DNA of 51,630 bases from Beijerinckiaceae bacterium. Lineage in GTDB: Bacteria > Pseudomonadota > Alphaproteobacteria > Rhizobiales > Beijerinckiaceae. The DNA is taken from the NCBI GenBank assembly GCA_947476075.1, contig CANJPM010000004.1, positions 1 to 51,630 of the forward strand, in the 5' to 3' direction. The translations under genes were made by a program, and so were the position numbers. Under the pieces are notes generated by a model. It saw nothing but the letters and a program-made list of their open reading frames with translations. It was not told where the DNA came from and searched no databases. Shown here in pieces: positions 18,837 to 27,598 of this stretch; within the stretch, counting starts at the first letter, position 1; every line of letters begins with the position of its first letter.

Positions 18837-18877
18837 ATCCGCGTCATGGACGGGCTTGACCCGTCCATGACGCGGAT
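18837..18877. repeat. REP-like palindrome with 18-bp perfect arms
   Basis: Arms 18837-18854 and 18860-18877 are perfectly complementary around loop cttga (atccgcgtcatggacggg and its complement). It lies between convergent hsp20 and the XRE regulator and may act as a bidirectional terminator. The GTCATGG core links it to the element at 6900. Confidence 0.85.
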
Positions 18878-18941
18878 GGCTGTTTGCAGCAAAAGCGCCG
18901 GACTGGACCGCAGGCCTCCAGTCAGCATGGGGCGCAAGCCC

Positions 18942-19559
18942 CTATTCCATCACCGCGGCCTTCAAGATGCACACCATAGTCGCGTGCGCCGGGGCGCCGG
19001 AGACGTTGCGGATGACATGGGGCCGATCGCAGCGATAGCGCAGCGTGTCGCCGGCGCGGGCGGTTTCGATAGCGCCGGCGACCTCAACTTCCAGTTCGCC
19101 TTCCAGCACCGAAAGACATTCCACCGAGCCTCGCTGATGGGCGTCAGATTCCAGCACGCCGCCGGGTTCAGCGTGGAAGTCGTACCATTGCAGCCATTCC
19201 ACCGTCTTGATCCAGCCCGTGATCGCGAGCCGGCACTTGCCATCGTCCGACATCAGCATTGGAGTGTCGCCGCGCGAGGATTTTTCAAGAAATGGCTCGT
19301 CGTCGGCGGTTTGGAGCACGCGCTCCATCGATATGTCCAGCGCCTGCGCCAGACGCCAGATGGTGGCCAAAGTGGGATTGGTCTCGTTCCGCTCGATTTG
19401 GCTGATAATCGATTTGGCGACGCCCGATTGCTCGGACAATTCGGAAAGCGACAAGGAATAGGACTTGCGCATCCGCTGGATCGTCTTGCCGAGCTGGCCC
19501 GAGAGCGCATGCGCTCCGGCCTCCATCGTCTTCGCCCGGTCTTTGCCCTCGACGCCCAT
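18942..19559 (-). CDS. XRE-family transcriptional regulator with cupin domain
   Basis: 205 residues. An N-terminal helix-turn-helix (about 25-80) reads LGKTIQRMRKSYSLSLSELSEQSGVAKSIISQIERNETNPTLATIWRLAQALDIS in overlapping parts, a classic Cro/C1-type domain. The C-terminal cupin_2 domain has RGSVECLSVLEGELEVEV and GDTLRYRCDRPHVIRN. Proteins of this architecture repress small-molecule resistance or catabolic genes and sense a ligand in the cupin pocket. The DMT exporter at 19647 lies upstream in the same orientation and is a plausible target, but no operator was identified. Confidence 0.9.
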   Translation of the reverse strand: MGVEGKDRAKTMEAGAHALSGQLGKTIQRMRKSYSLSLSELSEQSGVAKSIISQIERNETNPTLATIWRLAQALDISMERVLQTADDEPFLEKSSRGDTPMLMSDDGKCRLAITGWIKTVEWLQWYDFHAEPGGVLESDAHQRGSVECLSVLEGELEVEVAGAIETARAGDTLRYRCDRPHVIRNVSGAPAHATMVCILKAAVME

Positions 19560-19646
19560 GACCCACGAACCCGCACAAACTGACGCGGTTCTATGCCCGC
19601 TGCGTTTGCCATATTACCCGATTTCGTTTGGAATAACGAACGAAAA

Positions 19647-20627
19647 TCAGCTCTTGAGGGAAGACTCCCGCTTGCGTCCTCGACTTTCCTGCCAGACCAC
19701 GGCGAGACCGGCGCATATAACGATGGCTGCGCCAAACAGAGTTTGCCCGCTGGGCGTGTCGCTGAACGCCAAATAGCCAATAACGATAGCGAACAGCAGC
19801 GACGAATAATCAAACACCGCCAAAATCGACGCATCTGCGTAGCGATAGCCCTGCGTCATGAAAATCTGGCCGATGCCGCCGAGCAGACCAATGGCGATCA
19901 GCGGCGCCCAATCCATCAAGGCGGGCGTTGTCCAGGCTTGCGACGCCATCAGCGAACCCAGCGGCCATGCCGACGGCCAAAACGCTGCTGCCGCCAAAAC
20001 CGCGCCGCTGGCGATGGTCGTGCTACTCTGGAAATAGAACGTGATGGCGCCCGTATCCTCTGTCCTGGTGAGGCGGCGCGTCTGGACCATCGCGATCGAA
20101 ACCAGAAACGCGCCCGCAAGCGCCATGGCTGCGCCAAGCACAGAGCGCGCCTGCGCATCTGGCGCAGACGGCCCCAGATGCTCCCACAGCATCACGACCA
20201 CGCCCGTAAAGCCCAGTACGACCGCGCACCAGCGCAGGCCCGTCATCGTTTCACCCAGGAAATACGCCGCCATCAGAGTGATGATCAGCGGCGCTGCGTA
20301 GCCAAGCGCGGTTGCGTCCGCGAGAGGCAACAGCGCGAAGGCGCCGAACATGCAGAACATGCTGCCTATGCCCGCCAATGAGCGCACAAGGTGGCCGCCC
20401 AGCCGATTGGTGCGCAGGCCGCGCGGAAAATCCCCGCGCAGAGTCAGCCAGATCATCACCGGGATCAACGCGAAGGCCGAACGAAAGAACACGACTTCGC
20501 TCAGGCCATAGACGCTGTAGGCTTTACCAAGCGCCAGCATCAGCGCGAAGAAGAATGTCGCGGTGAGCTTCAACCCCACGCCAAGAAGAACAGTGGAGGG
20601 AGTAAACGAGCGGGCGAGGGGCGCCAT
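19647..20627 (-). CDS. DMT-superfamily (EamA) transporter
   Basis: 326 residues forming ten predicted membrane helices in two EamA repeats. Helices include KLTATFFFALMLALGKAYSVYG, HLVRSLAGIGSMFCMFGAFALLPLADATALGYAAPLI (in overlapping parts) and ALMDWAPLIAIGLLGGIGQIFMTQGYRYA. The second repeat keeps the typical ASILAVFDYSSLLFA and QTLFGAAIVICAGL segments. Such proteins export or exchange small metabolites across the inner membrane; the substrate is not predictable. The start lies 6 nt after the SDR gene stop on the same strand, so both are probably one transcript. Basic C-terminus. Confidence 0.88.
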   Translation of the reverse strand: MAPLARSFTPSTVLLGVGLKLTATFFFALMLALGKAYSVYGLSEVVFFRSAFALIPVMIWLTLRGDFPRGLRTNRLGGHLVRSLAGIGSMFCMFGAFALLPLADATALGYAAPLIITLMAAYFLGETMTGLRWCAVVLGFTGVVVMLWEHLGPSAPDAQARSVLGAAMALAGAFLVSIAMVQTRRLTRTEDTGAITFYFQSSTTIASGAVLAAAAFWPSAWPLGSLMASQAWTTPALMDWAPLIAIGLLGGIGQIFMTQGYRYADASILAVFDYSSLLFAIVIGYLAFSDTPSGQTLFGAAIVICAGLAVVWQESRGRKRESSLKS

Positions 20628-20633
20628 TTCTGG

Positions 20634-21413
20634 CTAGAACGCGCCGGGGAAGGCGCCGCCGTCGATCAGGAAGTTCTGCCCGGTCATATAGCCAGCATGG
20701 GCGCTGGCCACGAAAGCGCACAGCTTGCCGAACTCGTCAGGCTGACCAAAGCGCTTGGCGGGGATGCCCTGCTTGCGTTGCTCCTGAAGCTCGTCATAGG
20801 AAATCCCGCGCATTTTGGCTTGCGCAGTCCCGGCGGAGCGCAGGCGATCAGTCTCGAACGGGCCGGGCAGGATGTTGTTGATCGTCACATTCGAGGCCGC
20901 GACGTCCCGCGCCACCCCCGACATAAACGCAGTGAGGCCAGCGCGTGCGCCAGACGACAAATCGAGCCCGATCAGCGGCATTTTCACTGTGCCGGACGTG
21001 ATGTTGACGATACGACCGAAGCGACGGGCCACCATGCCGTCGATCACCTTCTGCACCAGCAGGATCGGCGTCATCATATTGGCGTCAAGGCCCTTGATGA
21101 GATCCTCGCGCGACAGCTGACGGAAATCGCGCGGCGGCGGGCCGGAATTGTTGTTCACAAGAATATCGGCTTCTGGACAAGCGGCCAGCAGAGCGGCGCG
21201 GCCTTCCTCGGTGCCCACGTCTGCTGCGATTCCAGTCACCTTCGCGCCAGTGGCTTCGGCAATCTCGCGCGCGGTTTGCTCAACGCGGGCGGGGTCGATC
21301 CCATTGACGACCACCTCGCAACCAGCCTCCGCCAGCGCCTGTGCACAGGCGCGTCCAAGTCCGCGACTCGATGCGCAAACAATCGCCTTCCGGCCTTTGA
21401 TCCCGAGATCCAT
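20634..21413 (-). CDS. Atypical short-chain dehydrogenase/reductase-like protein
   Basis: 259 residues from ATG 21413, with AGGAG 6 nt upstream; an earlier start at 21443 is weaker. The Rossmann start reads AIVCASSRGLGRA, an imperfect version of TGxxxGxG, and LVNNNSGPP replaces NNAG. The usual catalytic Tyr-x-x-x-Lys is missing: the aligned region reads LDLSSGARAGLTAF. This matches the BKR-like SDR-like subgroup, known for lacking a full catalytic tetrad. The C-terminus (MTGQNFLIDGGAFPGAF) is normal for SDRs. It is annotated in other genomes as an oxidoreductase, but catalysis is doubtful. Upstream partner of the DMT transporter. Confidence 0.85.
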   Translation of the reverse strand: MDLGIKGRKAIVCASSRGLGRACAQALAEAGCEVVVNGIDPARVEQTAREIAEATGAKVTGIAADVGTEEGRAALLAACPEADILVNNNSGPPPRDFRQLSREDLIKGLDANMMTPILLVQKVIDGMVARRFGRIVNITSGTVKMPLIGLDLSSGARAGLTAFMSGVARDVAASNVTINNILPGPFETDRLRSAGTAQAKMRGISYDELQEQRKQGIPAKRFGQPDEFGKLCAFVASAHAGYMTGQNFLIDGGAFPGAF

Positions 21414-21494
21414 GTGCAGCTCCTGTACCTTTGCGCGCACCATACAGAGACGCGCCAGCGGAGCAAACCAGGAGAAAAGCGCAGACGCTGAGGG

Positions 21495-22283
21495 TCAGGC
21501 GAACAGCTTGGCGCGGGCGGCGGCGTCCATCGCCTCGATATGGGCGAACGCTTGAGCGTCAATCGCAAGCGAAGGTTGGGACGGACGCGCGGTTGCTGCG
21601 GGCTTGGGCGTAAACGCCGGCGCAGGCGGCACGGCAGGCGGCTGCGGACGAACCGGGGACGCAGCTGCGGGCTTGCTGGATACAGGTTTGCTAACTGCAG
21701 ATTGACTGGCTTCAGGCTTGTGGGCTTCAGCTTTGAGTAACCCGGCGCCCTGCGGCGACATAGAGAGCAACGCCTGCTCCAAAGTGTCCGTCAGTGAGCG
21801 CGCTGGAGAGCGAATGGGCGCTGGCTGCGCGGGCGCAATTGTCGCCGTCGGGGCATGTGGAATCGCAGTTGGCCTTGGCGCCGGCGTCGGCGCGCCAAGC
21901 CCGCCGCCGGCACGCAAGGCTGAAAGCACCGATAGAGCGGCGCCGGGCCGTCCAGGAACACTGGCGCCTGATGCGGCGGGAGCCATGGGCGGCGCCGCAA
22001 AAGCTGTCGCCGATGAACGGGCTGACGGCGCCGCGTGATGTTCGCGGGCTTGATGCTCCCGAACTTGCGCGTCGGCGGTCAGCATCCGCTCGATGCGGGT
22101 CAGCGCGGCGATGATGCGCTCGTTGTCACGGTCCTGCGCGCGACGAACGTATTCGTCCAGAAACCAGCGTCCACGCACAGTACCCGCCACCGCCGCCTCA
22201 ATCGAGGCGAATTCCTCGTTGGGGTCGCAGGTACGGCCATCGTGTTGCAAGGCTTGTTCGGGGAAACGTTGAGCCGTGTTCAT
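21495..22283 (-). CDS. Alphaproteobacterial protein of unknown function, Ala/Pro-rich
   Basis: 262 residues. The conserved part is N-terminal: FASIEAAVAGTVRGRWFLDEYVRRAQDRDNERIIAALTRIE in overlapping segments, a motif (RGRWFLxEYxRR) that I recognise as recurrent in alphaproteobacterial hypothetical proteins. Residues 75-235 are Ala/Pro/Ser-rich and probably disordered, containing SxKPxxSKP-type repeats. The end (AIDAQAFAHIEAMDAAARAKLFA) looks like a short helical peptide, perhaps a docking motif. No signal peptide or membrane segment. No function can be assigned. Confidence 0.75.
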   Translation of the reverse strand: MNTAQRFPEQALQHDGRTCDPNEEFASIEAAVAGTVRGRWFLDEYVRRAQDRDNERIIAALTRIERMLTADAQVREHQAREHHAAPSARSSATAFAAPPMAPAASGASVPGRPGAALSVLSALRAGGGLGAPTPAPRPTAIPHAPTATIAPAQPAPIRSPARSLTDTLEQALLSMSPQGAGLLKAEAHKPEASQSAVSKPVSSKPAAASPVRPQPPAVPPAPAFTPKPAATARPSQPSLAIDAQAFAHIEAMDAAARAKLFA

Positions 22284-22376
22284 ATGCAGAATTCCGTATC
22301 GCAGCCGGAGAGCGAATCAGCTTCACCCTGACTTTTCCAGCCTGCACGCCGGAATGCAACAAGCTTTAGCTCAAGA

Positions 22377-23294
22377 TCATCGTTTGGGCTTCGGCGGCCC
22401 TTCGCGCGGCGGCAACGACAGCAGATAATCGGCGATCGCCAACCGGTCGTCCTTCGACAATTGCGCCATGTTGCGGACGACGCTCGTCATTGAGCCGCCA
22501 ACGGAATCACCCTCGGGCGTGAGCCCGAGGTCGAGCAATTGTTCAAGGTCGCCTCGGGTCCAGTCTTTCAAGCCATGCGGGGTGATGTTGGGAACCCACC
22601 CCTGCCCTTCAAGCTCAGGCCCGCCAGCCAGACGCTGCCCGGCGACAATGCCGCCAAGCCCGTTGCGCGGCGAATGACATTCCGCGCAATGGCCCAGCGT
22701 CTCAACAAGATAGCGGCCGCGATTCCACGCGGCGGGCTTTGCCGGATCATCGCGCAACGGCGCGGGCGTCGGCGCAAACAAAACCTTCCACAGCCCCAGC
22801 GTGCGGCGAATGTTGAATGGAAAACCTAAATCATGATCGCGCGCTTTTCCCTCCACGGGCGGCGTGGTGCGCAAAAACGCCATCAGGTCGCGCACGTCTT
22901 CAAGGCGAGCGCTCGCGTAACTGGCATAGGGGAAAGCCGGGTAATAGTGAGCGCCGTCAGGCGCCACGCCCGCCAGCATCGCATTGGCCAAATCAACAGT
23001 GCGCCAGCGGCCGATGCCATCAACAGGGTGCGAGGAAATGTTGGGGGCGTAAAAGGCGCCGAACGGCGATTTCAATTCAAGCCCGCCGCCCAGCAGCAAA
23101 CGATTGTCCTGCCTGGGCGTGGCATGGCAGGAGGCGCAGCCGCCCGCATGGAAGACGATACGACCGCGCTCCACGTCGCCGCCCTGCTCCAGCGCCGGAT
23201 CCTCTGCGACCGCGCGACGCGGAGCGGTCAGTGCGAAAAAGGCCGCGAGTCCGCCGACTATAACCACCAGCGCCGCAATGACGAACTTGCGCAT
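22377..23294 (-). CDS. Di-haem c-type cytochrome
   Basis: 305 residues. KFVIAALVVIVGGLAAFFAL is an uncleaved anchor or signal peptide. Two cytochrome c domains follow: the first haem site CASCH at about residue 53 and the second CAECH in the C-terminal half. Distal methionines are probably in the segments near YAPNIS and GSMTSVVRNMAQLS. The sequence resembles the cytochrome subunits of membrane-bound dehydrogenases (alcohol/aldehyde/gluconate type), but no dehydrogenase subunit lies beside it. It should carry electrons in the periplasm, perhaps with the downstream-encoded mono-haem protein. Confidence 0.92.
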   Translation of the reverse strand: MRKFVIAALVVIVGGLAAFFALTAPRRAVAEDPALEQGGDVERGRIVFHAGGCASCHATPRQDNRLLLGGGLELKSPFGAFYAPNISSHPVDGIGRWRTVDLANAMLAGVAPDGAHYYPAFPYASYASARLEDVRDLMAFLRTTPPVEGKARDHDLGFPFNIRRTLGLWKVLFAPTPAPLRDDPAKPAAWNRGRYLVETLGHCAECHSPRNGLGGIVAGQRLAGGPELEGQGWVPNITPHGLKDWTRGDLEQLLDLGLTPEGDSVGGSMTSVVRNMAQLSKDDRLAIADYLLSLPPREGPPKPKR

Positions 23295-23317
23295 AAGCGT
23301 CTTTCATATTGTGGATA

Positions 23318-23346
23318 TTCCTTCTCCCGCAGAGCGGGAGAAGGAA
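23318..23346. repeat. Dispersed palindrome, copy 3 (CCTTCTCCC type)
   Basis: Perfect 13-bp inverted repeat ttccttctcccgc / gcgggagaaggaa with loop aga, located between the two cytochrome genes. On the + strand it is followed by a run of A, not T, so it is a weak terminator candidate for the minus-strand genes. Confidence 0.85.
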
Positions 23347-23353
23347 AAAAGCT

Positions 23354-23806
23354 CTACCGCCGGGCGCGGTAATCGCGGTGGCAATCGCCGCAGCTGCGCA
23401 GGATATCGGGATAGCTCGCCTTGAAGCTGGCTTCATCCGTGATCTTGGCCAGACCGCTGGTTGCGTCGCTTTCAAGTTTGGCGAGCTTGGCCTTGAAGTC
23501 GGCGTTGCTTTCCCAGATTTTCGGCAGGGCGGCCGTGTCGCCGCCCGTCTTCGACGTTTCCGGGAACAGCGCAGGCGACTGCTTTCCAGCGTCCTGCATA
23601 GCTTTCAGCGCGCTCTGCACGGCGGCCAGATCAAACGGCTGCTCGCCCTTGAGCATTGCGGCGGGCGCGCGACCGGAATCGCCGATCGCCTTCATCAGCG
23701 CCTTGCGCTGGGCGATGGGATCGTTCTGCGCGACAACGGAACCGGCGCTGAGCGCGAGGCAAAAACCAATTGCGCCAAGAGCCAGAATTTTGGGGATTGT
23801 TTTCAT
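23354..23806 (-). CDS. Cytochrome c' / c-556 family protein
   Basis: 150 residues from ATG 23806. A cleavable Sec signal peptide (MKTIPKILALGAIGFCLALSAGSVVAQ, split here as AQ-ND at the cleavage site) precedes a four-helix-bundle domain. DPIAQRKALMKAIGDS carries the methionine-containing N-terminal helix, and the haem-binding site CGDCH is close to the C-terminus (ILRSCGDCHRDYR), as is typical of class II cytochromes c. Such proteins bind NO or act as minor electron carriers in the periplasm. Upstream of and in the same orientation as the di-haem cytochrome. Confidence 0.92.
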   Translation of the reverse strand: MKTIPKILALGAIGFCLALSAGSVVAQNDPIAQRKALMKAIGDSGRAPAAMLKGEQPFDLAAVQSALKAMQDAGKQSPALFPETSKTGGDTAALPKIWESNADFKAKLAKLESDATSGLAKITDEASFKASYPDILRSCGDCHRDYRARR

Positions 23807-23919
23807 CGCCTGCTTATCTCCCGCGCCGCCAATGCAGCATGAACGCAAGCTTACAAAAAATTGCATGACACGCAAACGACGAAATCGCCTTTGCGCGTCA
23901 CGTGATCGAAAGAGCAGCT

Positions 23920-24246
23920 TTACTCGACCGGTTCGCCCGCCCCAACCCAGGCCAGAATGCCGCCGCCAAAATGCGCGCGCACATCCACGCGCCCGAACGA
24001 TTGGGCCGCCGCAAGCGCGTCAATCGAGCGTCTGCCCGAGCGACAATGCAGCACCACGCGCTTTCCAGGCGCAGCGCCGGGCAAAGCGGTAGGGTCAAAC
24101 AGGGAAAGCGGATTGAAGATCGCGCCGGGAATGTGGCCTGCGTCCCACTCGATCTGCTCGCGCACGTCCACGAGCACAATAGAGCCGTCGGCAAGGCCCT
24201 TCTTCAAATCCGCAAGGCTCACGTCCTCGACGATGGGTGCGCTCAT
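23920..24246 (-). CDS. Single-domain rhodanese-like sulfurtransferase
   Basis: 108 residues from ATG 24246. The domain shows VLVDVREQIEWDAGHIPGAIFNP at the start and the active loop LHCRSGRRS with the persulfide-forming cysteine. The SGRRS continuation is typical of GlpE/PspE-like rhodaneses. No signal peptide, so it is cytosolic. It could transfer sulfane sulfur to cyanide, thiols or biosynthetic acceptors. The glycerate kinase gene lies 81 nt upstream in the same orientation, with no evident functional link. Confidence 0.9.
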   Translation of the reverse strand: MSAPIVEDVSLADLKKGLADGSIVLVDVREQIEWDAGHIPGAIFNPLSLFDPTALPGAAPGKRVVLHCRSGRRSIDALAAAQSFGRVDVRAHFGGGILAWVGAGEPVE

Positions 24247-24327
24247 GATACTGGCTCCGGTTGCGTTGAAAGACCCTTGTAGCAAAGCAGCGCCTGCGCG
24301 CAAAGCGCGGTCAGCAAATCAAGGCGT

Positions 24328-25587
24328 TCATGCAATCAGGATCGCGCGAAAATCATTGACGTTGGTGAGAGTCGGTCCCGTCGTCACGCAATCGCCCAAG
24401 GCCTCAAACAAAGCGCCGGAATTGTTTTCGTCCAGCACAAGCGCAGGATCAAACCCGGCGGCGCGCGCGCGCGCCAGAGTATCGGGGGCGATGACGGCGC
24501 CTGCGTGTTCGCTCATCCCGTCAATGCCGTCGGTGTCCGCCGCCAACGCATGCACGCCCGCCACGCCCTCAAGCGCCAGCGCCAACGCCAGAAGATATTC
24601 GCTGTTGCGCCCGCCCCGCATCCCGGCGTTGTCGGGCGCGCGCATCGTCACGCTCGTCTCGCCGCCCGACAGCAAGACGCACGGGCGATGGCCATCCTTC
24701 AAATAACGTAAAGCCAGCGCTCCATGTCCGCGCCCAACGTCGCGCGCCTCGCCCTCAATCGCATCGCCCAGGATGAGTGGAGCCACGCCAGCCTCTTGCG
24801 CACAAAAAGCCGCTGCTTCCAGGGACATTTGCGCGGCGGCGATGATTTTTGCGCCGCTGGCGGCCAATACCGGATCGCCGGGCTTTGGGGTTTCATTCTG
24901 TGCACGGTCGAGATGTTCAAGGACTGCGAGCGGCTCATTGACGCCATATTTGCGCAAGATCTCCCGCGCCTGCGCAAAGGTTGACGGGTCGCCGATTGTT
25001 GGACCAGAGGCGACGATTGCAGGATCGTCGCCTGGCGCGTCGGAGATGATGAGCGTAAGCAAGGGCGCAGGAAAAGCCGCCGCAGCAAGTCGTCCGCCTT
25101 TGATCGCCGACAGATGTTTGCGCACGACGTTGATCGCGCTGATTGGTGCGCCGCTGCGCAACAACGCAGCATTGATCGCCTGCTTATGCTCTAATGTGAG
25201 CCCTGGCGCCGGAAGGCTCAACAGCGCAGAGCCGCCGCCAGAGATCAGGCACAGGCCAAGATCATCAGGCCCCAGCGTGCGCGCCAAATCAAGAATCCGC
25301 TGCGCGCCTGCCTCTCCGGCTGCGTCGGGCTTTGGATGCGCGGCCTCGATAATCTCGATGTGTTTGCAGGAAACCGCATGGCCGTAGCGCGTGACCACAA
25401 GCCCCTCAAGCGGAGCGGCGTAATAATCTTCAACTGCGCGCGCCATGCTGGCCGACGCTTTACCGGCTCCAAGCACAACAAGCCGGCCTTTGGGGCGCGG
25501 CGGCAGATGCTGCGGCACGATGGCCGAAGGGTCCGCCGCCGCAATGGCGCAATCCAATAGCTGTCTTAAAAATGCGCGGTGATCCAT
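24328..25587 (-). CDS. Glycerate 2-kinase (DUF4147/MOFRL type)
   Basis: 419 residues from ATG 25587, chosen at the family-typical MDHRAFLRQLLDCA start. The N-terminal DUF4147 domain has VVLGAGKASASMARAVE, where the lysine is catalytic in characterised class II glycerate kinases, and GLCLISGGGSALLS. The C-terminal MOFRL domain reads LSGGETSVTMR...GGRNSEYLLALAL and ends near NVNDFRAILI. It phosphorylates D-glycerate, typically to 2-phosphoglycerate, feeding lower glycolysis. It is the third gene of a minus-strand set with the cupin dioxygenase (55-nt gap) and the class II aldolase, suggesting that a C3 product of the cluster is funnelled into central metabolism. Confidence 0.93.
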   Translation of the reverse strand: MDHRAFLRQLLDCAIAAADPSAIVPQHLPPRPKGRLVVLGAGKASASMARAVEDYYAAPLEGLVVTRYGHAVSCKHIEIIEAAHPKPDAAGEAGAQRILDLARTLGPDDLGLCLISGGGSALLSLPAPGLTLEHKQAINAALLRSGAPISAINVVRKHLSAIKGGRLAAAAFPAPLLTLIISDAPGDDPAIVASGPTIGDPSTFAQAREILRKYGVNEPLAVLEHLDRAQNETPKPGDPVLAASGAKIIAAAQMSLEAAAFCAQEAGVAPLILGDAIEGEARDVGRGHGALALRYLKDGHRPCVLLSGGETSVTMRAPDNAGMRGGRNSEYLLALALALEGVAGVHALAADTDGIDGMSEHAGAVIAPDTLARARAAGFDPALVLDENNSGALFEALGDCVTTGPTLTNVNDFRAILIA

Positions 25588-25642
25588 GGCGAGAATACCT
25601 CTGGCCTGACAGACGCACGCAACAGCTCGACGCGATAAAAAC

Positions 25643-26689
25643 CTACCTGCGTTCTTCGCGATAGATCGCCAGCTTTTCCTGCGCGCTGCGATCCGAGAAC
25701 GTGAAAAACACCGCGTCTTTTGACGCACGCACCTTGCGCCAGACCCAGCTCGGGAGCGCAACGACGTCGCCCTCGCCAGCCGTGAAGGATTTGTCGCCGG
25801 CCTCAAAGTGCAACTCGCCTTCCAGCATCACGATTGTTTGACCGTCTGTGCAGCGCAGCTCGCGTGTTTCAAAACCCTTGGGCAGATGCGTCAACCAGGC
25901 CGCGATGAGCGGCATCGGCCAGCCGCCGTCGAGCGGATTGACGTAGCGCAGCGCATAACCCAGATGCGGGTCAATGCTCTCGGAAGCCGCCACCGCCATC
26001 AGCGCCTCCCGGCTGGCTTTATATTTATAATTGAAAATAGGCGTCGTCGCGCCAAACGGGGACGGCGTATTGAAGGGGCGCATGTTGGAGCCCCAGCGCG
26101 CCTGCGATTCACCGATCTGCCTCGCCTGCAGCTGCATCTTGTCGTTCGAATGTTCGCTGAACGCGGTCTCGAAGAAATTGACGATATGCAGATCAAGTCC
26201 GTCGATCCAGATCACGGGCTTGTCGTTTTCCTGTCCGTGGTCATGCCAGGCCCAGTTCGGGGTAATGACGAAATCGCCGCGCTCCATCAGCGTGCGCTCG
26301 CCAGCCACCGCCGTATAGCCCATATTGCCTTCCAGCACGAGACGCAAAGCCGACGCCGTGTGACGATGGGCTGCTGCTATCTCGCCGGGCAAAATCAACT
26401 GCATGCCAGAATACATGGTGGCGGTGATGCGCGAGCCGCCCGGCATGGACGGGTTTTCAAACACCAGCACGCGACGCTCCGCTTCTTCAGCCGTCAGCAG
26501 ATCGCCAGCTTCCATCAACAGCGCGCGGCATTCGTCAAAGCGCCACACATGCGGCGTGAACTTGCTCTTTGGCTCCACCGGAACAAGGCCCTTCAACGCC
26601 TCCCACAAAGGGGAGAGATGCCTGGGCGCTATCTTGTCATAGAAAGCCTGACGGTCCTTTGATGGAGCTGCGGCGGCTGAAGTTTGCAT
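25643..26689 (-). CDS. Gentisate 1,2-dioxygenase-like bicupin ring-cleavage enzyme
   Basis: 348 residues, the usual length of gentisate 1,2-dioxygenase. The N-terminal cupin carries AAHRHTASALRLVLEG and ITPNWAWHDHG, whose histidines bind the catalytic Fe(II). The substrate-proximal SRITATMYSGMQLILPGE is also typical. The C-terminal cupin (TIVMLEGELHFEAGD...GDVVALPSWVWRKV) lacks the metal histidines, as expected. Homologues cleave gentisate, salicylate, 1-hydroxy-2-naphthoate or 5-nitrosalicylate, so the substrate is uncertain. No maleylpyruvate isomerase or fumarylpyruvate hydrolase is in the window. A second, more divergent member is encoded at 39207-40169. Confidence 0.88.
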   Translation of the reverse strand: MQTSAAAAPSKDRQAFYDKIAPRHLSPLWEALKGLVPVEPKSKFTPHVWRFDECRALLMEAGDLLTAEEAERRVLVFENPSMPGGSRITATMYSGMQLILPGEIAAAHRHTASALRLVLEGNMGYTAVAGERTLMERGDFVITPNWAWHDHGQENDKPVIWIDGLDLHIVNFFETAFSEHSNDKMQLQARQIGESQARWGSNMRPFNTPSPFGATTPIFNYKYKASREALMAVAASESIDPHLGYALRYVNPLDGGWPMPLIAAWLTHLPKGFETRELRCTDGQTIVMLEGELHFEAGDKSFTAGEGDVVALPSWVWRKVRASKDAVFFTFSDRSAQEKLAIYREERR

Positions 26690-26737
26690 GATCTGCTCCT
26701 GTGACGTGTGTTTCGTGAATTCAAACGAGCAGCGCGC

Positions 26738-27517
26738 TCAGACTTTACCCTCTGCGCGCAGGCGCCACATGTTCCAGGCGCGCGGCACCTGTCCGTCAAT
26801 TGTGCGCGTGGCCGTGCGGGTTTCGGCCTCGGTCAGCGAAACCACGGGACCAATGCGCGAGGCTTCTGACAGCACGCGGGCGTTCTGCTCGGTGTAAACG
26901 GCGCGGAAAACAGCCTGTTTCACGCTATTTCCCACCACAGTGGAGCCATGGCCGCGCATCAGGCACACGCTCTGGTCGCCAAGGCGTTTTGCAAGCGCCG
27001 CGCCCAAAGCACGATTGCTAATAAGAAGATCATTATCGTCGCCAGCGGTTTCCCGGATTTCAAACACGGGCGCGCACACGCCAATGAACGAACCCATATG
27101 CGTAACCGCGCGGAACGGAACCGACGGCACAAGGCCAAACGGCAACACCGCCATCGAATGGCTGTGCACGACAGACATCACGTCCGGCCGCGCGCGATAG
27201 ATCTCCGAGTGGATGAAACGCTCCAGATAAACCGCGCGTCCGGCAGCGTTCACCGGCTCGCCGTCCTCGCCAAATTCAACGATGTCGGCGTCCGTCACAA
27301 GCGCGGGCGCCATATTGCGCGCCAGCAGAAAACGCTTCGGGTCTTTGTCGTGGCGCACGCTCACATGGCCAAAAGCGTCGACCACGGATTCGCGAAACAG
27401 AATGCGATTGGCGATGACCAGATCGGCGATCAATGCGGCATCAGCGGCAGGTCCAGACGCATGCGCATCTGCCGCCGGAGCGGCGACGCTGGACCCATCC
27501 TCGTGCGACGTGCACAT
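26738..27517 (-). CDS. Class II aldolase/adducin family protein (possible aromatic decarboxylase)
   Basis: 259 residues from ATG 27517, with GGGAGG about 8 nt upstream. The first 25 residues are a variable Ala-rich tail. The zinc-binding histidines of the fold are visible in VVHSHSMAVLPFG and LMRGHGSTVVG, and DAFGHVSVRH supplies the conserved N-terminal loop. Fuculose-phosphate aldolases, sugar-acid phosphate decarboxylases and hydroxyaromatic decarboxylases (for example 3,4-dihydroxyphthalate decarboxylase) share this fold. Its place directly before the gentisate-type dioxygenase favours a decarboxylation or side-chain step in aromatic catabolism; that is inference. First gene of the operon, divergent from the IclR regulator. 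Confidence 0.87.
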   Translation of the reverse strand: MCTSHEDGSSVAAPAADAHASGPAADAALIADLVIANRILFRESVVDAFGHVSVRHDKDPKRFLLARNMAPALVTDADIVEFGEDGEPVNAAGRAVYLERFIHSEIYRARPDVMSVVHSHSMAVLPFGLVPSVPFRAVTHMGSFIGVCAPVFEIRETAGDDNDLLISNRALGAALAKRLGDQSVCLMRGHGSTVVGNSVKQAVFRAVYTEQNARVLSEASRIGPVVSLTEAETRTATRTIDGQVPRAWNMWRLRAEGKV

Positions 27518-27598
27518 GCGCGAAAACCTCCCCAAGAGACCAGGCGCGTCATGGCGGGCCAAAGATCATCCGAGAGTTTATGTCCTCTGCTCACAATG

